Assembly (NCBI GenBank): GCA_025084515.1
Contig: JAJAGP010000364.1
Span: 383,261-447,260 of the forward strand
Source of the DNA: Ancistrus triradiatus
Taxonomy: Eukaryota; Chordata; Actinopteri; Siluriformes; Loricariidae
Length of the DNA stretch: 64,000 nucleotides
Reading direction: 5' to 3'
Notes under the pieces: generated by a model
What the model was told of the DNA's origin: nothing
The model's database searches: none
The model's input: only the letters and a program-made list of their open reading frames with translations
Shown here: piece after piece, positions 26,401 through 41,300 of the stretch
Layout: every line of letters begins with the position of its first letter
How positions within the stretch are numbered: position 1 is the first letter of the stretch
Translations under genes and position numbers: made by a program

Positions 26401-29400
26401 GAAGGTGGGTCATGCAGCAGGACAACGACCCTAAGCACACAAGTCGTTCTACCAAAGAATGGTTAAAGAAGAATAAACTTCATGTTTTGGAATGGCCAAG
26501 TCAATGTCCTGATCTTAATCCAATTGAAATGTTGTGGAAGGACCTGAAGTGAGGTGTTAATGTGAGGAAAACCACCAACATCCCAGAGTTGAAGCTGTAT
26601 GGAGAAATGGGCTAAAATTCCTCCAAGCCGGTGTGCAGGACTGATCAACAGTTACAGGAAATGTTTAGTTGCATTAATTGCTGCACAGGGGGGGGGCACA
26701 CCAGATACTAAAAGCATAGGTTCACATACTCTTGCCACTCACTAATATGTAATATTGGGTCATTTTCCTCAAAAAATAAATTACCAAGTATATTTTTCTC
26801 TCATTAGTTTAACTGGGTTCTCTTTATCTACTTTTAGGACTTGTATGTAAATCTGATGATGTTTTAGATCATATTTAAGCAGAAATATAGAACATTCTAA
26901 AGGGTTCACAAACTTTCAAGCACCACTGTAAATAAAGTGAAATATTGAGAAGGACATTACCAAGTACAGTTTGCATAAAGCACACATTTAGGATCAGTTT
27001 TGTGTTGTCAGTAAACATAGTTTTTAGAAAGAGCTCTAAAATAATTTGAAACAAATTCAAGTATAATGAAACCAATGCATAGTAAACATTCCACTGTATG
27101 CCAGTTGTCTGTTGTGACTTGTAAAACTTAAAAAGAAACAAGCATTTGATATTTATTTCATTATGGTTAGCGATATACAGCAAGTAAATCGCAACTCGTG
27201 TCACCATTTGGACTAGGGCAATTTTAACATGAATGGCAGGTGTTGTTTTTGCTTTTATTATTATTATTATTATTACTGAAAATGCACCTGGGTATTAACA
27301 ATTTGGCCTCTGGATGATTAAGGTGAATGTATCAGTTTTGGAGATATTACATTATCCTCCGTTGTTTTAACTAAATATGTCAGTCAGTTCTTTATCTCAA
27401 GGTCAAAAAGTCACATGAGCATGAATTTAGGTTTAGTTTCAGCCATCTTCATAATACCTAGGGAATGTTGACATGATTCCTCCAAATGGCTGGAGTTATA
27501 ATTTTAATTACTTTCATTGCTTAGTCTGCAGTAGGTTGTCGATCTGTTGGTTTACCAACACTGAATGCAAAGCATGAATAAATCCTTGTTTATTCAAAGC
27601 CTTGAAATCTGACAGAAACAAGAAACAGGATAAAGCACTGTGGTAAGATTGCTTAAAATGTCTACGAATACAGTCGTATGAAAAAGTTTGGGCACCCCTG
27701 ATAATTTTCATGATTTTTCTTTATAACCAGTACAACGTTCTGGAATGGCCATCTCAGTCCCCAGACATGAATATTACTGAAAATGTGGGCTGTCCATGCT
27801 CGGAAACCATCAAACCTGGACTGAAATGGAGATGTTTCTGAAGAGAATGGTCCAAAGCACCTTCAGGCCAGAATCCAGAATGGAAGATTGTAGGAAGCGT
27901 TTAGCGGGGCTGTTATTTCTACAAAAGGAGGTCTAATAAATATTGATGCATTTTTCTGTGGGGTGCCCAAATTAGCACCGGCCCTAATTTTTGTTTGTGA
28001 ATATTACTGCCACATTTCGTAAATCCTATAAAACTTCATTCACTTCTCAAATATCACTGTGTTCATCTGCTATATGATATATTTAACTCAAGTTGCTGAT
28101 CTGAACAACCAATGATTTATAAACTAAAATCATGAAAATTATCAGGGGTGCCCAAACTTTTTCATACGACTGTATATACGTATGTATATTCTCATACCTG
28201 GGTGAGATTTATGGTGTTATTTGGTAAACTACTTATTGGAAAGATTGGGCTTCTTTGTTTCTCATGCATATCTTTTTCTAATTTGAAGGAAAAAAAAAAC
28301 AACAGATAGAAAGCAGGTTTGAGCAGGGCTGGAGCTCACTTTCTGGTATGGGAACTTGCCACAATTATGTAATATTTTAACAAAATATAAATATGCAATT
28401 TAATATCAAGAAAAAAATGACCAAAACAGTTTTAGTTGGGTTGTAAGGGAAGACATGCTATAGAATCTCCAGTAACCCCAAATCAGAAAAAGTTGGGACG
28501 GTATCTAAAATGCAAATAAAAATATATGTAGTATTCTTTACATTTCATTTGACTTTTATTTTCATTGCAGACAGTACGAACCTAAGATATTTATTTTTTC
28601 TGGTCAACTTATTTCATTTGTTAATAATCATCTTTTCCACTTAAAACGTTAAAAGTTTACTTTGCAAAAAAGAAGCCTTATGTTAACCATGTCCAGAAGC
28701 AGCGTCAACTTCTTTGGGTTTGGAAGCATCTTGGACTGGCCATCATACAGTGGAAACGTGTATTGTGGTCAGACCAATCAGTATTCCAGATTTTTGGAAT
28801 AAATGGATGCTGTGTTCTCTGGACCAAAAGACTGTTATCCGCAACAAGTCCAAAAGCCAGGCTCTGTCATGGTATGGAGTTAGGTTAGTGCCCTTGGCAA
28901 AGGTCTTTTACACTTCTGTGATGGCACCATTAATGCAGAAATGTACACTGAGATTTTAGAGCAACATTAATTTCTTCAAGACGACATCTTTTCCAGTGAT
29001 GTCCATGCATTTTTCCACAAGAGAATGCAAATCAAGCTAAATCAGAAAATGTTAGAACTGAAATATGCAAATCCCTTCCAATCTTTCTTTGAATAACATT
29101 GTTTTTAAACGTTTCAATAATTTTCTTACACATTTGTTGATATACTCATCCTATCTTTACTCCTCAAAGACTCAAAAGATACTGCTTTTTCAAATCATGA
29201 TTATAATCACCTGTTAACATTAACTGTTTGAAATCACATCATTTTTATTATTTTTTTTACCTCATTACTTGCCCTAAATTGCCCCAGTGCGAACTTTTTT
29301 AAAAAATTTGTTTTTTCCTTTAATGCAGGCCTGAAATGCAGGAATGAATGTTTATTAACAAATGAAATTAACTTGACCAGAAAAAATCGTGAAATATCTT

Positions 29401-32400
29401 GGGTTCATATTGTCTGCAATGAAATAAAAGTCAAAGGAAATGTAAGGAAAACTGCATATATTTGCATTTTCCATACCATCCTAACTTTTTGCTGATTTGT
29501 GGTTGTATTATACAGTAAGTATACTAATGGGACAAAATATGACAACTCAGTTCAGATAATGAACACTATTGATCTTGTTACAAATAAGCACATTAAGATT
29601 TAGGATATTTTAGACAGTAAGCAAACTGTCAATTCACTGCTCAAAGTGCTGCATGTAGGAGAAATGCATGGACATAAAGGCATGAATGACCTTTTATGGC
29701 TGGACTACTGGGTCATAGGACCTCTGAAACAGTGAGGCTTGTGGTGGGTGTGTGCTTGGCCATGGGGAATTTTTAGCAAGTGTCCAAGGAGGGACAAACC
29801 AGGCCATTTGGTCCAAACCAAAAGGTCTAGTGTGGCCCAAGTTACATAAGTTGTTAAGGCTGTTTATGGAAGGAATGCATCCCTAAACACAGTGCGCCTC
29901 ACACAACTGAGTATGGGGTTGTCTTGCCACAGATCAGTTAGAGAGCTGACTATGCTAACCTCTGTCCACTGCTGAATGCGCCTACGTAGGTACGAGTGTA
30001 AGAATTGGACTTTGAAGCAATGGAAGAAGGTTGCCTGCTCTGATGAGTGCCATTTCTTTTTAATTCAAGTGAAAGTCCAGGTATGTGGTCACTGTTTACC
30101 TGAGAAAGTGATGACACCAGGATGCATTATGGGAGGAAGACAGGCCAGTGTTGGTGGGGTGATGTCTTGGTTAATGTTCTGCTTGAAAATCATATGTTTG
30201 GCATGCATATGGACATTAATTTGATATGTGCCTCCTGTCTAAATAACACTGCTGACCAGGTAGTCATAATGCATCGCTACATGTTCCTGGACCAGAATTT
30301 ATACCCAGGCACTGAAGTATTGTAGACAGTGTCTATGACACAGAATAACCTGCATTTGATGTGTAAAGTTGGTCTAATGGGCCGTAGGATTGAGCACACT
30401 AAAGGAAAAGCTCAACTCAGTTGAAAGGTTGAGCCCGTTGAAAGCATTAAGTCATTAGAAGGAGACTGAGATGAGTGTAAGATGAGAAAGGCAGACAGCA
30501 TAACTCACAGGAAATCAAAGTGATAATGGTTTTCAGTGCTCAGTCATTTCATACAATGCTTGGTGCATGTTTACAAAGAATAGTCGTTTTTTTTGTTTTA
30601 TTTATTTATTTTTTTACATTAAATATACTGCTGTGTACTATACAAACTCTGTGTTCTTAAATCGTGAAGACCATCCTTATGTTAGGAAGTAATGCAGAGA
30701 GGATGTACAGGAGTCCACTGAGACTTGTGCAGACACCAAGGCTAATTTATGGCACCATTAAGGCCTGCCAGATAGAAGGGCTGAGTAACTGCATCTGAAG
30801 CCATTAACAAGAAAAGGACAAAAATGTTCACTGCTGCTATTTGTACAAAATAACCAAAATCCACCATTTTTCTAAGATACTATGTTTTAGTACTAACATT
30901 ACACTGCGTAAACAAAATTGTAAATTTTGTAAATTAATTATTTATTCATTTATTTATCTTTTTATACCACAAACTAAAACAGATGGACCTCAGTACTTTT
31001 TGTCAGGCATGGTTTTTGAGTGACAGAGCAAAAACATTTTACAATAAGTGTGTATTACTTTTTCGTAAATAAGGCTATTTTTCCACTAAAAATATGTACA
31101 TACTTACTTCTGAAATGTACATGTTTATCTACACATCCACTATGTGATCTACTGTCTCATCACCAGACTCATGGTCACTGTGTCATGTTTTTGGAGGCTC
31201 TGTACAAGTTATTCAATAGGCATCTACAAAAGTGCTCCTTTGTGTGTGAACGCATGCACATGTACTCTATGATGGATTGGTATCCTGTCTAGGGTTGGTT
31301 TCTGCCTTGCACCATGTGCTGCCAGTTATGCCCCTGCTCCCCATAACCCTCAAATTAGTTGTATTTGGTTATTGGTATGAAAATGAACTCACCATATATG
31401 TAACAGGAGAATTTGGACTATTGATGAAGTTTCTTGGCATTGTAATTGTGGATGAAGTATTAGCACAATGCTTAAATATACAAAAGCACAACTTTTCAAC
31501 AGAGTGCACTAGAGATGTTTACACATCATGTACTAGCTTGCGAATGACAGGAAACTGCTATTCCAGTGTCTACAGTTTTTGCATGTGCCAACATGCCCAG
31601 TCATATTTCTGGAGGCCCCTGGTGACTTACTTATCAAGACCTTCAAGATGAAGCTGTTGCAGTGTATCAACTGTACTGTATTTGTAGAGATTATGTTTCA
31701 AATCCTGTATAGCACTGGCACATGTATACTATAGATAAAGATATGCACATGTACTGGAGCATAAAAACTGTGGGTGATAGAGAAATTCTGGAATCCCAGT
31801 TCTTCCCATAAATGCTTGATAAGCAATACATTTGGTGACTGGGCAAACCCTTGCTGTGTGTGGGTGACCATTATCCTCCTGAAAAATGCCATTTGCAAGC
31901 CCTGCCATGAGAGGCAAAATGTGGCCACAGGATGTCCTGCACGTACCATTGATCTGTTAGTGTCCCTCATATCACCTCTAGGAGTGACCGACTGTGAAAT
32001 GCGATGGCTACCCAGATCATCAGACCAACAGTTTGGGCAGTGTTGCTCCACAGCATAGACAGGATTGAAGCTCTCACTATGAGACATCCATACTCAAACC
32101 TGACCATTGTTGGATCCCAAGCAGAATCTGGATTTGTCACTAAAGATGATACAGTTCCAGTCCATAGCGTCTCATCATTTTCTTTGTCATTGTAACGTAC
32201 GGGGGCCTAACAGGCAAGGAGACGAACGCAGGTGTGGAAAAAAGGGGGATTTATTAACAAAAGGGCAACAGAAGGCAAACACAGCGAACAGAAAAAGCAA
32301 GGACCGAAAGCAAACACAGCGCAACAGAAAAGCAGGACCGAAACGGGTGAAACAGAAACCAAGCCGAAGCCGGAAAAACGGCATGAAAACGAAAACAGTA

Positions 32401-35341
32401 GGAAAACATAATGAGCCGCAGCGCAAAACGTTTGTGAACAAAGGTAAACACGGAAGAAAGCAAAACAGAACGGTACCTAACAGAGAATGGGAAGGACGAC
32501 ACAGCAGAGAGGCGCGTTGGAACGCGAGGAGCGGTTGATGGCGCGGAACGCTAGGAGCAGTGAGGCGCGTTGGGACGCGATACGAGAGGCGGCTGCGTAG
32601 GGACGCAACCCGACATCCGACATAGACACAATCAAACCCGCGATCTGAGTCTCTCGCGGGCGTCCTTTTGTAGGAAGCCCCACAGCTGAATGCAATTGAC
32701 AATTTGATCGCCGTGGGGCTTCCTGATAGGTCCGAGACTTGGCGGGGCAGTGCGTGCCGCCATGGAGCGTGACAGAGTCCCCCCCGAAGGAGTCCGAGAC
32801 GGAGCTAGGACTCCAGAAAGGGACCCCCAGGTACAGGATCAACTCAGGGGGTCACCTCGCCGGGCGGACTCTAGGAGGGGACCGCCAGCGGCTGGAGAGC
32901 AGAGTCGACGACGTGAGGCTGGAGAGCGGAGTCGACGACGTGAGGCTGGAGAGCGGAGTCGACGACGTGAGGCTGGAGAGCGGAGTCGACGACGTGAGGC
33001 TGGAGAGCGGAGTCGTGGACGTGATGCCTGGAGAGCGGATCGCGACGTAGGCTGGAGAGCGGAGTCGACGACGTGAGGCTGGAGGCGGAGTCGACGACCG
33101 TGAGGCTGTAGAGCGGAGTCGACGACGTTAGCTGGGAGCTAGGTCGAGACGTGGGCTGATAGCGATCGACACGTGGAGGCTGGAGGCGGAGTCGACGCGT
33201 GAGGCTGGAGGCGGAGTCGACGCGTGAGGCGAGAAGGCGGAGTCGTGGACGAGATGCTGAGAAGCGGAGTCCCCGTGGACAGATGCTGAGAGCCGGAGTC
33301 GTGGACGAGATGCTGAGAAGCGAGTCTTGACGAGAGCTGAGAAGCGAGGTCTGGGACTGATTCTGAGAAGCGGTTCGTGGACGAGATGCTGAAAGCGGGG
33401 TCGTGGACTATATCTGAGAAGCGGGCGTGGACGGATCTGAAACGGGGTTCGTGGACGAATGCTGAAAGCGGGGTCGTGGACGGAAAAAAAAAAATTGCTG
33501 GATAAGCTGGTCGTGGACGAGATGCTGAGAAGCGGGGTCGTGGACAGATGCTGAAAGCGGGGTCGTGGACGACGTGAGCTGACGGGCAGGCCGTGACGAC
33601 GTTGAGGCTGGACGGGCAAGCCGTGTGACGACTGAGGCTGACGGGGCCAGAGGCCGTGGACGACGTGAGGCTTACGCAAGCCGACGGCGGGATGCTGGCG
33701 AGCGAGCCGTGGAATGGGATCTGGAGACAGAGCCGTGGATGGTATGGATCTCCCTGATGAGACAGTCTCCTGAACGGTTCTCTTTGGAAGAGACTTTTCT
33801 CTGGACGGGTCTCTTGGAAGAGACTTGCTTCTGGACGGGTCTCTGTGGAAGAGACGGCCTCTGGAAGGCCTCTGCCAAGTGCCGGCCTCTAGGACTGTGG
33901 ACGCCCTGGAGCAGCCCACTTGGATGTGACGCCCTGGAGTGCAAGCCACTGGTTCTGCAACAGAAACCTGGGAGCATGCATTGCAGGAACGTAACGTGGT
34001 ACAGGAGTGGGCACGACTGGGGTGACGTGACTGTCGCTTTTTCGCACGAGTCGTGGTGCAGGAAGGGGCACATCACTACGAGACCCCTGAAGGCAACTAC
34101 TGGACTACAACGGTCGCCCCCCCTCACGAGCCCTCCACCACCTAACGGTTCGAACACGGACAGGGTAGATCTAACTCACGTTTACACCACACTAGACGTG
34201 TCAGATATGGTCACTAGAGGGGTCGTAAACACGACTATCGGCGTGACACCGCTCCCGACGCTTTGATTAAGCAGTTCGGCTGGTGGCAAGCTGGGGGATT
34301 CCAGCACCTGACCAACCAGATGCTGGCCGACAGGGCGAACGGTTCAAAACCCGTGGCTTCGAAGCCCCGTGGGAGCAAAAGCCGACCCTCCAGCATCTCT
34401 AAGAGCTGCCCCCACAGTTCCAGCCCGGAGCATGGCCACAGCTGAGTAAGCCCACGTTAAGGTCTCACCGTCCAGGTGAAGAACACCAACGACACCCTGG
34501 CATACTCGGTCTCAAATGGAACCACACAAAAATAACGAATAAAATTCTCCATGAAAAGGCCCGGTCTCCACTGGGCAGGGTCCCTTTGAAACGGCCAAGG
34601 AGGAATGACCATTGGGTGAACCTGCCGTCTCCATGTTTGGCCCGGGTTATTCTGTAACGTACGGGGCCTAACAAGGCAAGTAAGACGAACGCAGGTGTTG
34701 AAAAAAGGGGGATTTTATTAACACAAGGGCAACAGAAGGCAACACAAGGGCATTAACCGAAAACAGGTTAGGAAAAACATAAACTGAGCCGCAGCCCGCA
34801 AAACGGTGTGAACAAAATAAACCCGGAAGAAAGCAAACAGAACGTACCCCTTAACGGAGAAGTGGAAGACGACACGGCAGGGAGATGCGCGTTGGAACGC
34901 GAGGAGCTGTGAGCGCGTTGGAACGCGAGGAGCGGTGGAGGCGCGTTGTAACCAGACGTGGAGGCGGCTGGAACGCGAGGAGCGGTGAGGCTCGTTGGGA
35001 CCGATACGAGAGGCGCCTAGGGACGCGATACGATGCGGCGCGTAGGGACCTCAACCGACTCGAGCATATACACAATCATACCCGCGCTCTGAGTCCTCTC
35101 GGGGCGTCCCTTTTGTAGGAAGCCCCACAGCTGACATGAAATTGACAATTTGATCCGCCGTGGGGCTTCCTGAGATTTCCGAGACTTGGGCGGGGCGGTG
35201 CGTGCCCCGTGGAGCGTTGACATTATAGAGTAAATATTAGTATGGTGCATAAAAATATGTAGACCTACTTATATTACAGTTCCTATTAATTACTCTGCCC
35301 TCCCCCTATGGTTGTGTTGTGTGTGTGTGGTGTGTGTGTTG

Positions 35342-35391
<50 letters not shown>

Positions 35392-38300
35392 TACAGTGAG
35401 GGCAAAAGTATTTAGTCAGCCACTTGATTTGATTCAAGTTCCTCCTACTTAAAAGATGAGAGAGGTTTCTGTAATTTTTCATCATAGGTACACTTCAACT
35501 AGGAGAGACAACATTGAGAAAAAAAATCAAGGAAATCACATTGTAGAATTCTACAGAATTTTAATTGTAACTCAAGGTAGAAAAGAAGAAGCAAAGATTT
35601 CTGATCCACCGAATCTGAACTTCTTGTTTGAAAGCTCTTCTTCCGCCACTTGTTACCTGTCTTAATGGCCCTGTTTGACGCTCGTTATCTTATAATAGAC
35701 ACTTCCACAGCCTCAACAGTCCAGACTCCAAACTCAACCATGGCCAATACCGAAAGCTGTTGAAGGACCCAGGAAGAAAATTGTAACCTGCACCCAGGCT
35801 TGGGAACAGTGAATCTACAATAGGCAAGCAAGGTTGGTGAATAATCAACCTGTGGGAGCAATTGTAAGACATACAAGAACCCTGATACTCTTTCCTCGAT
35901 CGGGGCTCCATTGCAAGAATCTCATCCTGTGGGGTCACATGATCATGAGAATGTTGACAAAAATCCCAAAACTACACAGAGGACCATGAATGACCTGCAG
36001 AGAGCTGGGACTAAGTACAAGGCTACCTCAGTACAAAACCGCCGAGAGTGACTCAGATCACCTGCTTAAGCCAGTACAGTCCAGGCCCATCTGAATTTTG
36101 CCAGGAGAGCATATGGATGTCCAGAAGATTATTGGAGAAAGTCATTTGTCAGATGAACCCAAAATAGTGCTTTCTGTTAAAAACTCAACTCGCCGTGTTT
36201 TGTAGGAAGAAGAATGCTGATTTGACCAGACCTACTGTAACCCTGGGGTGTAAACCTCGTGTTTTGGGCTGTTTTTCTGCAAAGGACAGGACGACTGATC
36301 TGAGTAAGGGAAGAAATGAACGGCCATGTTCGTGAATTTTAAGCCAAAACCTCTTCCATCAGTGACAGCATTGAAGATGGAACTGATTGGGTCTCCGCAT
36401 ATAATGATCTCAAACACATCCGCTCCGGGCAACGAAGGAGTGCTCCGTAAAAAGATTTCAAGGCCGCTGGAAGTGGCCTAGCGGCAGTCTCCAGACCTCA
36501 ACCCATAGAAAATTTGGGAGGGATTTGAAAGTCCCGTGTTTGCCCCCAAAAACATCCTGCTCTAGAGATAGCTGCATGGGGAATGGGCCAAAATATCAGC
36601 TACAGTGTGTGTAAACCTTGTGAAGAACTACTGGAAACGTTTGACCTCTGTCCATTGCCAACAGAGGTTATGTTACAAATTACTTGAGTTGAACTTTTGT
36701 TATTGGACCAATACTTAATTTTCCACTATGATTTACAATTAATTTCTTTAAAACCTACATGTGATTTCCTGTATTTTTTTTTTCTCATTTTTCTCTCATA
36801 TTGAAGTGTACCTATGATGAAAATAATACAGCCTCTCTCATCTTTCCCTATTCTAAGTAGGGAACTGGCACAATCAAGTGGCTGGACTTAAATACTTTTT
36901 TGCCACACTAGGAGCACCCTGAACTTGACAAAAAAATCATTTCAGCAATGCTTTTGTGCAATGAAATAGATAACAGGTGGAAATTTGGCAATTTTTTCGC
37001 AAGACACAAACTCAACTAAAGGGAGTGGTTTCTGCAGGTGGGGAGCCACAGACCACCGTCTCAGTACCTATTGCTTCGGCTGATGTTTTTTGGTCACTTA
37101 GGGGTTGAATTGTTGTGGTGGCTGTTCACACTCTGTGTTAGCATGAGACGGAACTCTACAAACCCACACAAGTGGGCTCATGTGAGTGCAGCGTCATCAA
37201 TGATGGCAACATCAATGCGAGCTGTGGCAGAAGGTTTGCTGTGTCTTGTCAGCGTAGTGCCTGAGGCTGGAGGCGCTCCAGGAAACAGTCCAGTATACCA
37301 GGAGACATGAGGAGGCTGTAGGAGGGCACACGAACCCATCAGCAGGACCGCGTACAACGGGTACGCTAAACCTCGGGGGGGGGTAACCTCCCGCTTTTGT
37401 GCAAGGAGGAACAGGAAGAGCAACTGCCAGAGCCTGCAAAATGACCTCCAGCAGGCCACAATGTGTCATGTGTCCTGCACAAACATTTAGAAACTGACTC
37501 CAATGAGGATGGTATGAGGGCCCGACGTCCCACAGATGGGTGTTTTGCTCATCACAGCCCACGACCAATGCAGGACCTTGGCATTTGCCCAAAGAACACC
37601 AGGACTTGTAGGGGGGGCACATTTGCCCTTGGCGCTTGTGGCTCTCACGATGAAAGCAGGTTCACCCTGAGCACATGTGCTCAGAACGTGACGAGTCTGG
37701 AGACGCCCCGTGGAGATCGATCTGCTCCTGCTCAAAAAATCAAAGGCGTTTTTTGATTTTCTTGTGTTTCAGCTTCCCAAATGTAACCTAAATTATGAAA
37801 ATAGAAGCCTGGAGGTGAATAGATATGTTGGCCCAAGTGTTTACTTCAATTTAAGCCCTGAATGATCATTGTTCTATATGTAAAACTAAAATAAACAGTG
37901 TTTAAATGTAATAGTGCAAAATCGCATATACGGCAAGGGGCTAGACCTCATGTGGCTGGAGTGTAAATAATCAACCACCTCATTATTACCAGCTGAAAAC
38001 AAATCAAAGAGGATGATGTAGGTATAGGGAAAAAGCAATTCACTACAACAACTACTTTCATTATTTTCTGAATCACCATTTATTATAGCATGTTAGTAGA
38101 TCAGATAGGTGGTTAGGTAATAAAATATATAATGGGATATTCAGTTATGCAAGTTTGGATAGCAGGGTGCAACTGTAGTGCCAATATTTGCTGTGTAACA
38201 AGCTAATGAATACATCCTAATGCATAGTACATAGGTCCAGTTTCTGCATGACTGCTTGATTAACTTTGTTAATAACAAGACAGCGAAGCATGACTCTGAA

Positions 38301-41300
38301 AACAAGGGTACAACACTCATAAGATTATTTAATATGATGTGTATATTGTGTTACTAATTGTAAAGCTAGTACCAACAATGCTGCTTACATATCAATGTTT
38401 AGCATAAGCATCACTGCCATAGTTGTTAATTACATTTTGTTCATGTTTTCACCTGGTGCTCCTATGTCTATTCTTGGAGAACACACAAAAAAACCATAAT
38501 TTAGATTGTGCTTTAAAAGACTAGTGGCAAATGAAGTTAAAGATGAATTCAAATTGGCATGTGATGTCCAACAGTAAATGTAGTAGTGCTTTTTTTTTTT
38601 TTTTTTAAACAAAATAGCTTGGCCATCAGAAACAAATTTTGCTATTTGTTTACAGATTACAAAATCTGAGTTAACCAGTGTCCTGAACAATTTTATGAAC
38701 CTGTAAATTGTGACAAGGCCCATGTTTAAATTTCAAGAGGATGTGCCCAAACTATACCAAAATAGATGAATATGAATATATTTCCTATCACATTCATACT
38801 GTGTCACTTGTAACTGTACAGTATATGCAAGACCTAAGTAGTTACTAAGTACTTCTGCCTGCTGGTAGCAGTACTGTGTGTATACATGTATATATCCACA
38901 AATCAGAAAAAGTTGGGACAGTATGGACAATGCAAATTTAAAAAATATGCAGTTTTTCTTACATTTACTTACAGACAGTATGACCCGAAGGTATTTCATG
39001 TTTAGTCTGGTCAACGTCATTTAGTTTATTTGTTTAATAAACATCCATTCCCGCATTTCAGGCCTGCAACACATTCCAAAAAACATTGGGACGGGGCAAT
39101 TCAGAGCAAGAAATGAGAAAAAACTAAATAACTATGTGATTTCAAACAGGTGATGTCAACAGGTGATTATAAGCATGATTTGGTACAAAAGCAGTATCCA
39201 CAATAGGCTGAGTTTTTGAGAAGTAAAGATGGGGAGAGGATCTCGAGTTTATCAACAAATGTGTGAGAAAATTATTGAAATGTTTTAAAACAATGTTCCT
39301 CAAAGAAAGACTGAAGGGATTTGCATATTTCAGTCCTAACGTTTTCTGATTTGGCTTGTTTTGCATTGTCTTGTTGAAGAATCCCTGTGAAACATGTCGT
39401 CTTGAAGGCAGCAGATGTTGCTCTAAAATCTCAATGTATTTTTCTGCATTAATGCTGCCATCACAAAAGTGTAAATAACTTTGCCATGGGCACTGACCCA
39501 ACCCCATACCATGACAGAGTGTGGCTTTTGGACTTGTAGCTTATAATAGTCTGGATGGTCCTTTTCATTTTTGGTCCATAGCACACGGCGTCCATTTTTT
39601 TCAAAAAAAGTTCTGGACTACTGATTTGTCTGATCACAGTACACGTTTCCACTCCACAATACACGGTCCATCCCAGATGAGACGTTGACGCAGTTTCAGG
39701 ACATGGTTAACATAAGGTTTCTTTGTTGCACAGTAAAGTTTTAAGTGGCATTTGTGAAAGTAACTCTGGATTGTAGTGCTTTATAAAGGTTTGAAGTAAA
39801 TCCCTTGTCCATGTCATTATATCATTTATTGATGAATGACGGTTCTTGATGCAGTGCCTTATGAGAGATCAGAGATCATTGGAGTTCAGTTTAGGCTTGT
39901 GCCTTTGCCCTTTATTCATTGAAATTCCTCCAGATTTCTTGATGAATTTAATGATATTATGGCACTGTAGGGGGAGAAATATGTAAATTCCTTCCAGTCT
40001 TTTTTTGAGGAACATTGTTTTTAAAGATTTCATTAATTTTCTCTCACATTTGTTGACAAATGAGATCTGCCTGTCTTTGCTCCTCAAAAAATATCTTGGG
40101 TTCATACTGTTTGCAATAAAACAGAAGTCAGAGTAAATGTAAGACACACTTTTTCCCATTTTCTATACCGTCCCAACTTGTTCTGATTTGGGGTTGTACA
40201 GTGGAGGCTGTTAATTAAGACATGTTAATTATTTTGTATGAAACATCAGATTTCCCTGAGTCTTATACGTTCCCTTTAAGGATATGTTCAGGCAACACTC
40301 AGAAGTTTAAGTTAATACATTTGCACCCGTTTTTCATCTATTACAAATATGGCCATGCTTTAGTTTTTTAGCAGTGCATTTCATATTAAGTAGCATTGCA
40401 ACGGTGAGAAATAATGGCATCAGAATTAACTGAATATGCCAGAAGTAAAATAGTTCGAAAATAGTTCAAAAAGAAGTGGTAAGGAGTAAGACTGTCATGG
40501 ATTTCCTCCACAGTAACCTGACCTACTGTGGTGCTTGAAAGTTTGTGAACCTTTTAGAATTTTCTACATTTCTGCATAAATATGACCTGAAACATCATCA
40601 GATTTTTACACGTGTCCTAAAAGTAGATGAAGAGAGCCCAGTCAAACAAATGAGACAAAAATATTATACTTGCTCATTTATTTATTGAGGAAAATGGTCC
40701 AATATTACATATTAATTTTTAATTAATGAATTAATTAATTAAAAGTATGTGAACCTCTAGGATTAGCAGTTAATTTAAAGGTGAAATTAGAGTCAGGTGT
40801 TTTCAATCAATGGGATGACAATCAGGTGTGAGTGGACACCCTGTTTTATTTAAAGAACAGTGATCTATCAAAGTCTGCTTTTCACAACATGTTTGTGGAA
40901 GTGTATCATGACACGAACAAAGGAGATTTCTGAGGACCTCAGAAAAAGAGTTGTTGATGCTCATCAGGCTGGAAAAGGTTACAAAACCACCTCTCGAGAG
41001 TTTGGACTCCACCAATCCACAGTCAGACAGATTGTGTACAAATGGAGGAAATTCAAGACCATGGTTACCCTCTCCAGGAGTGGTCGACCAACAAAGATCA
41101 CTCCAAGAGCAATTCATGTAATAGTTGGCAAGGTCACAAAGGACCCCGGGGTTTAAAATCAGAAGAACACTGAATAACAATGGTGTGCATGGCAGGGTTG
41201 CAAGTCGAAAGACACTGCTCTCCAAAAAGAACATTGCTGCTCATCTGCAGTTTGCTAAAGATCACGTGGACGAGCCAGAAGGCTATTGGAAGAATGCTTT

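Larger units (their letters stand above)
32191..35222 (-). mobile_element. Non-autonomous Gypsy-like LTR retroelement, degraded
   Basis: Two long direct repeats of 584 and 570 bp (32191-32774 and 34653-35222) flank 1.9 kb of GC-rich sequence. Read on the minus strand each repeat starts TGTC and ends with ACGTTACA, and has an AATAAA signal (complement of TTTATT at about 32251), so the element points leftward. Just inside the 5' LTR the minus strand keeps a broken gag-like stretch (FETEYARV-like text, then LTWAYSA(L)W-like) near 34380-34640. No reverse transcriptase is present. Most of the interior is a 27-bp tandem repeat. The long terminal repeats differ by many small indels, some probably sequencing errors. 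No clear target duplication is visible. Confidence 0.82.

Noticed and set aside
32187..32702. 171-residue minus-strand ORF
   Set aside because: Lies wholly within the GC-rich LTR. Its composition is low-complexity and there is no domain.
33128..33949. 273-residue minus-strand ORF, longest in the window
   Set aside because: It is a read-through of the degenerate 27-bp minisatellite (Ser/Arg/Pro-rich repeats) in the LTR element, in an indel-rich tract. There are no recognisable gag, pol or host domains.
37728..37760. Short inverted repeat AAAATCAAA...TTTGATTTT
   Set aside because: Nine-base arms in AT-rich DNA beside a transposon fragment are expected by chance. No terminator role in a eukaryotic genome.
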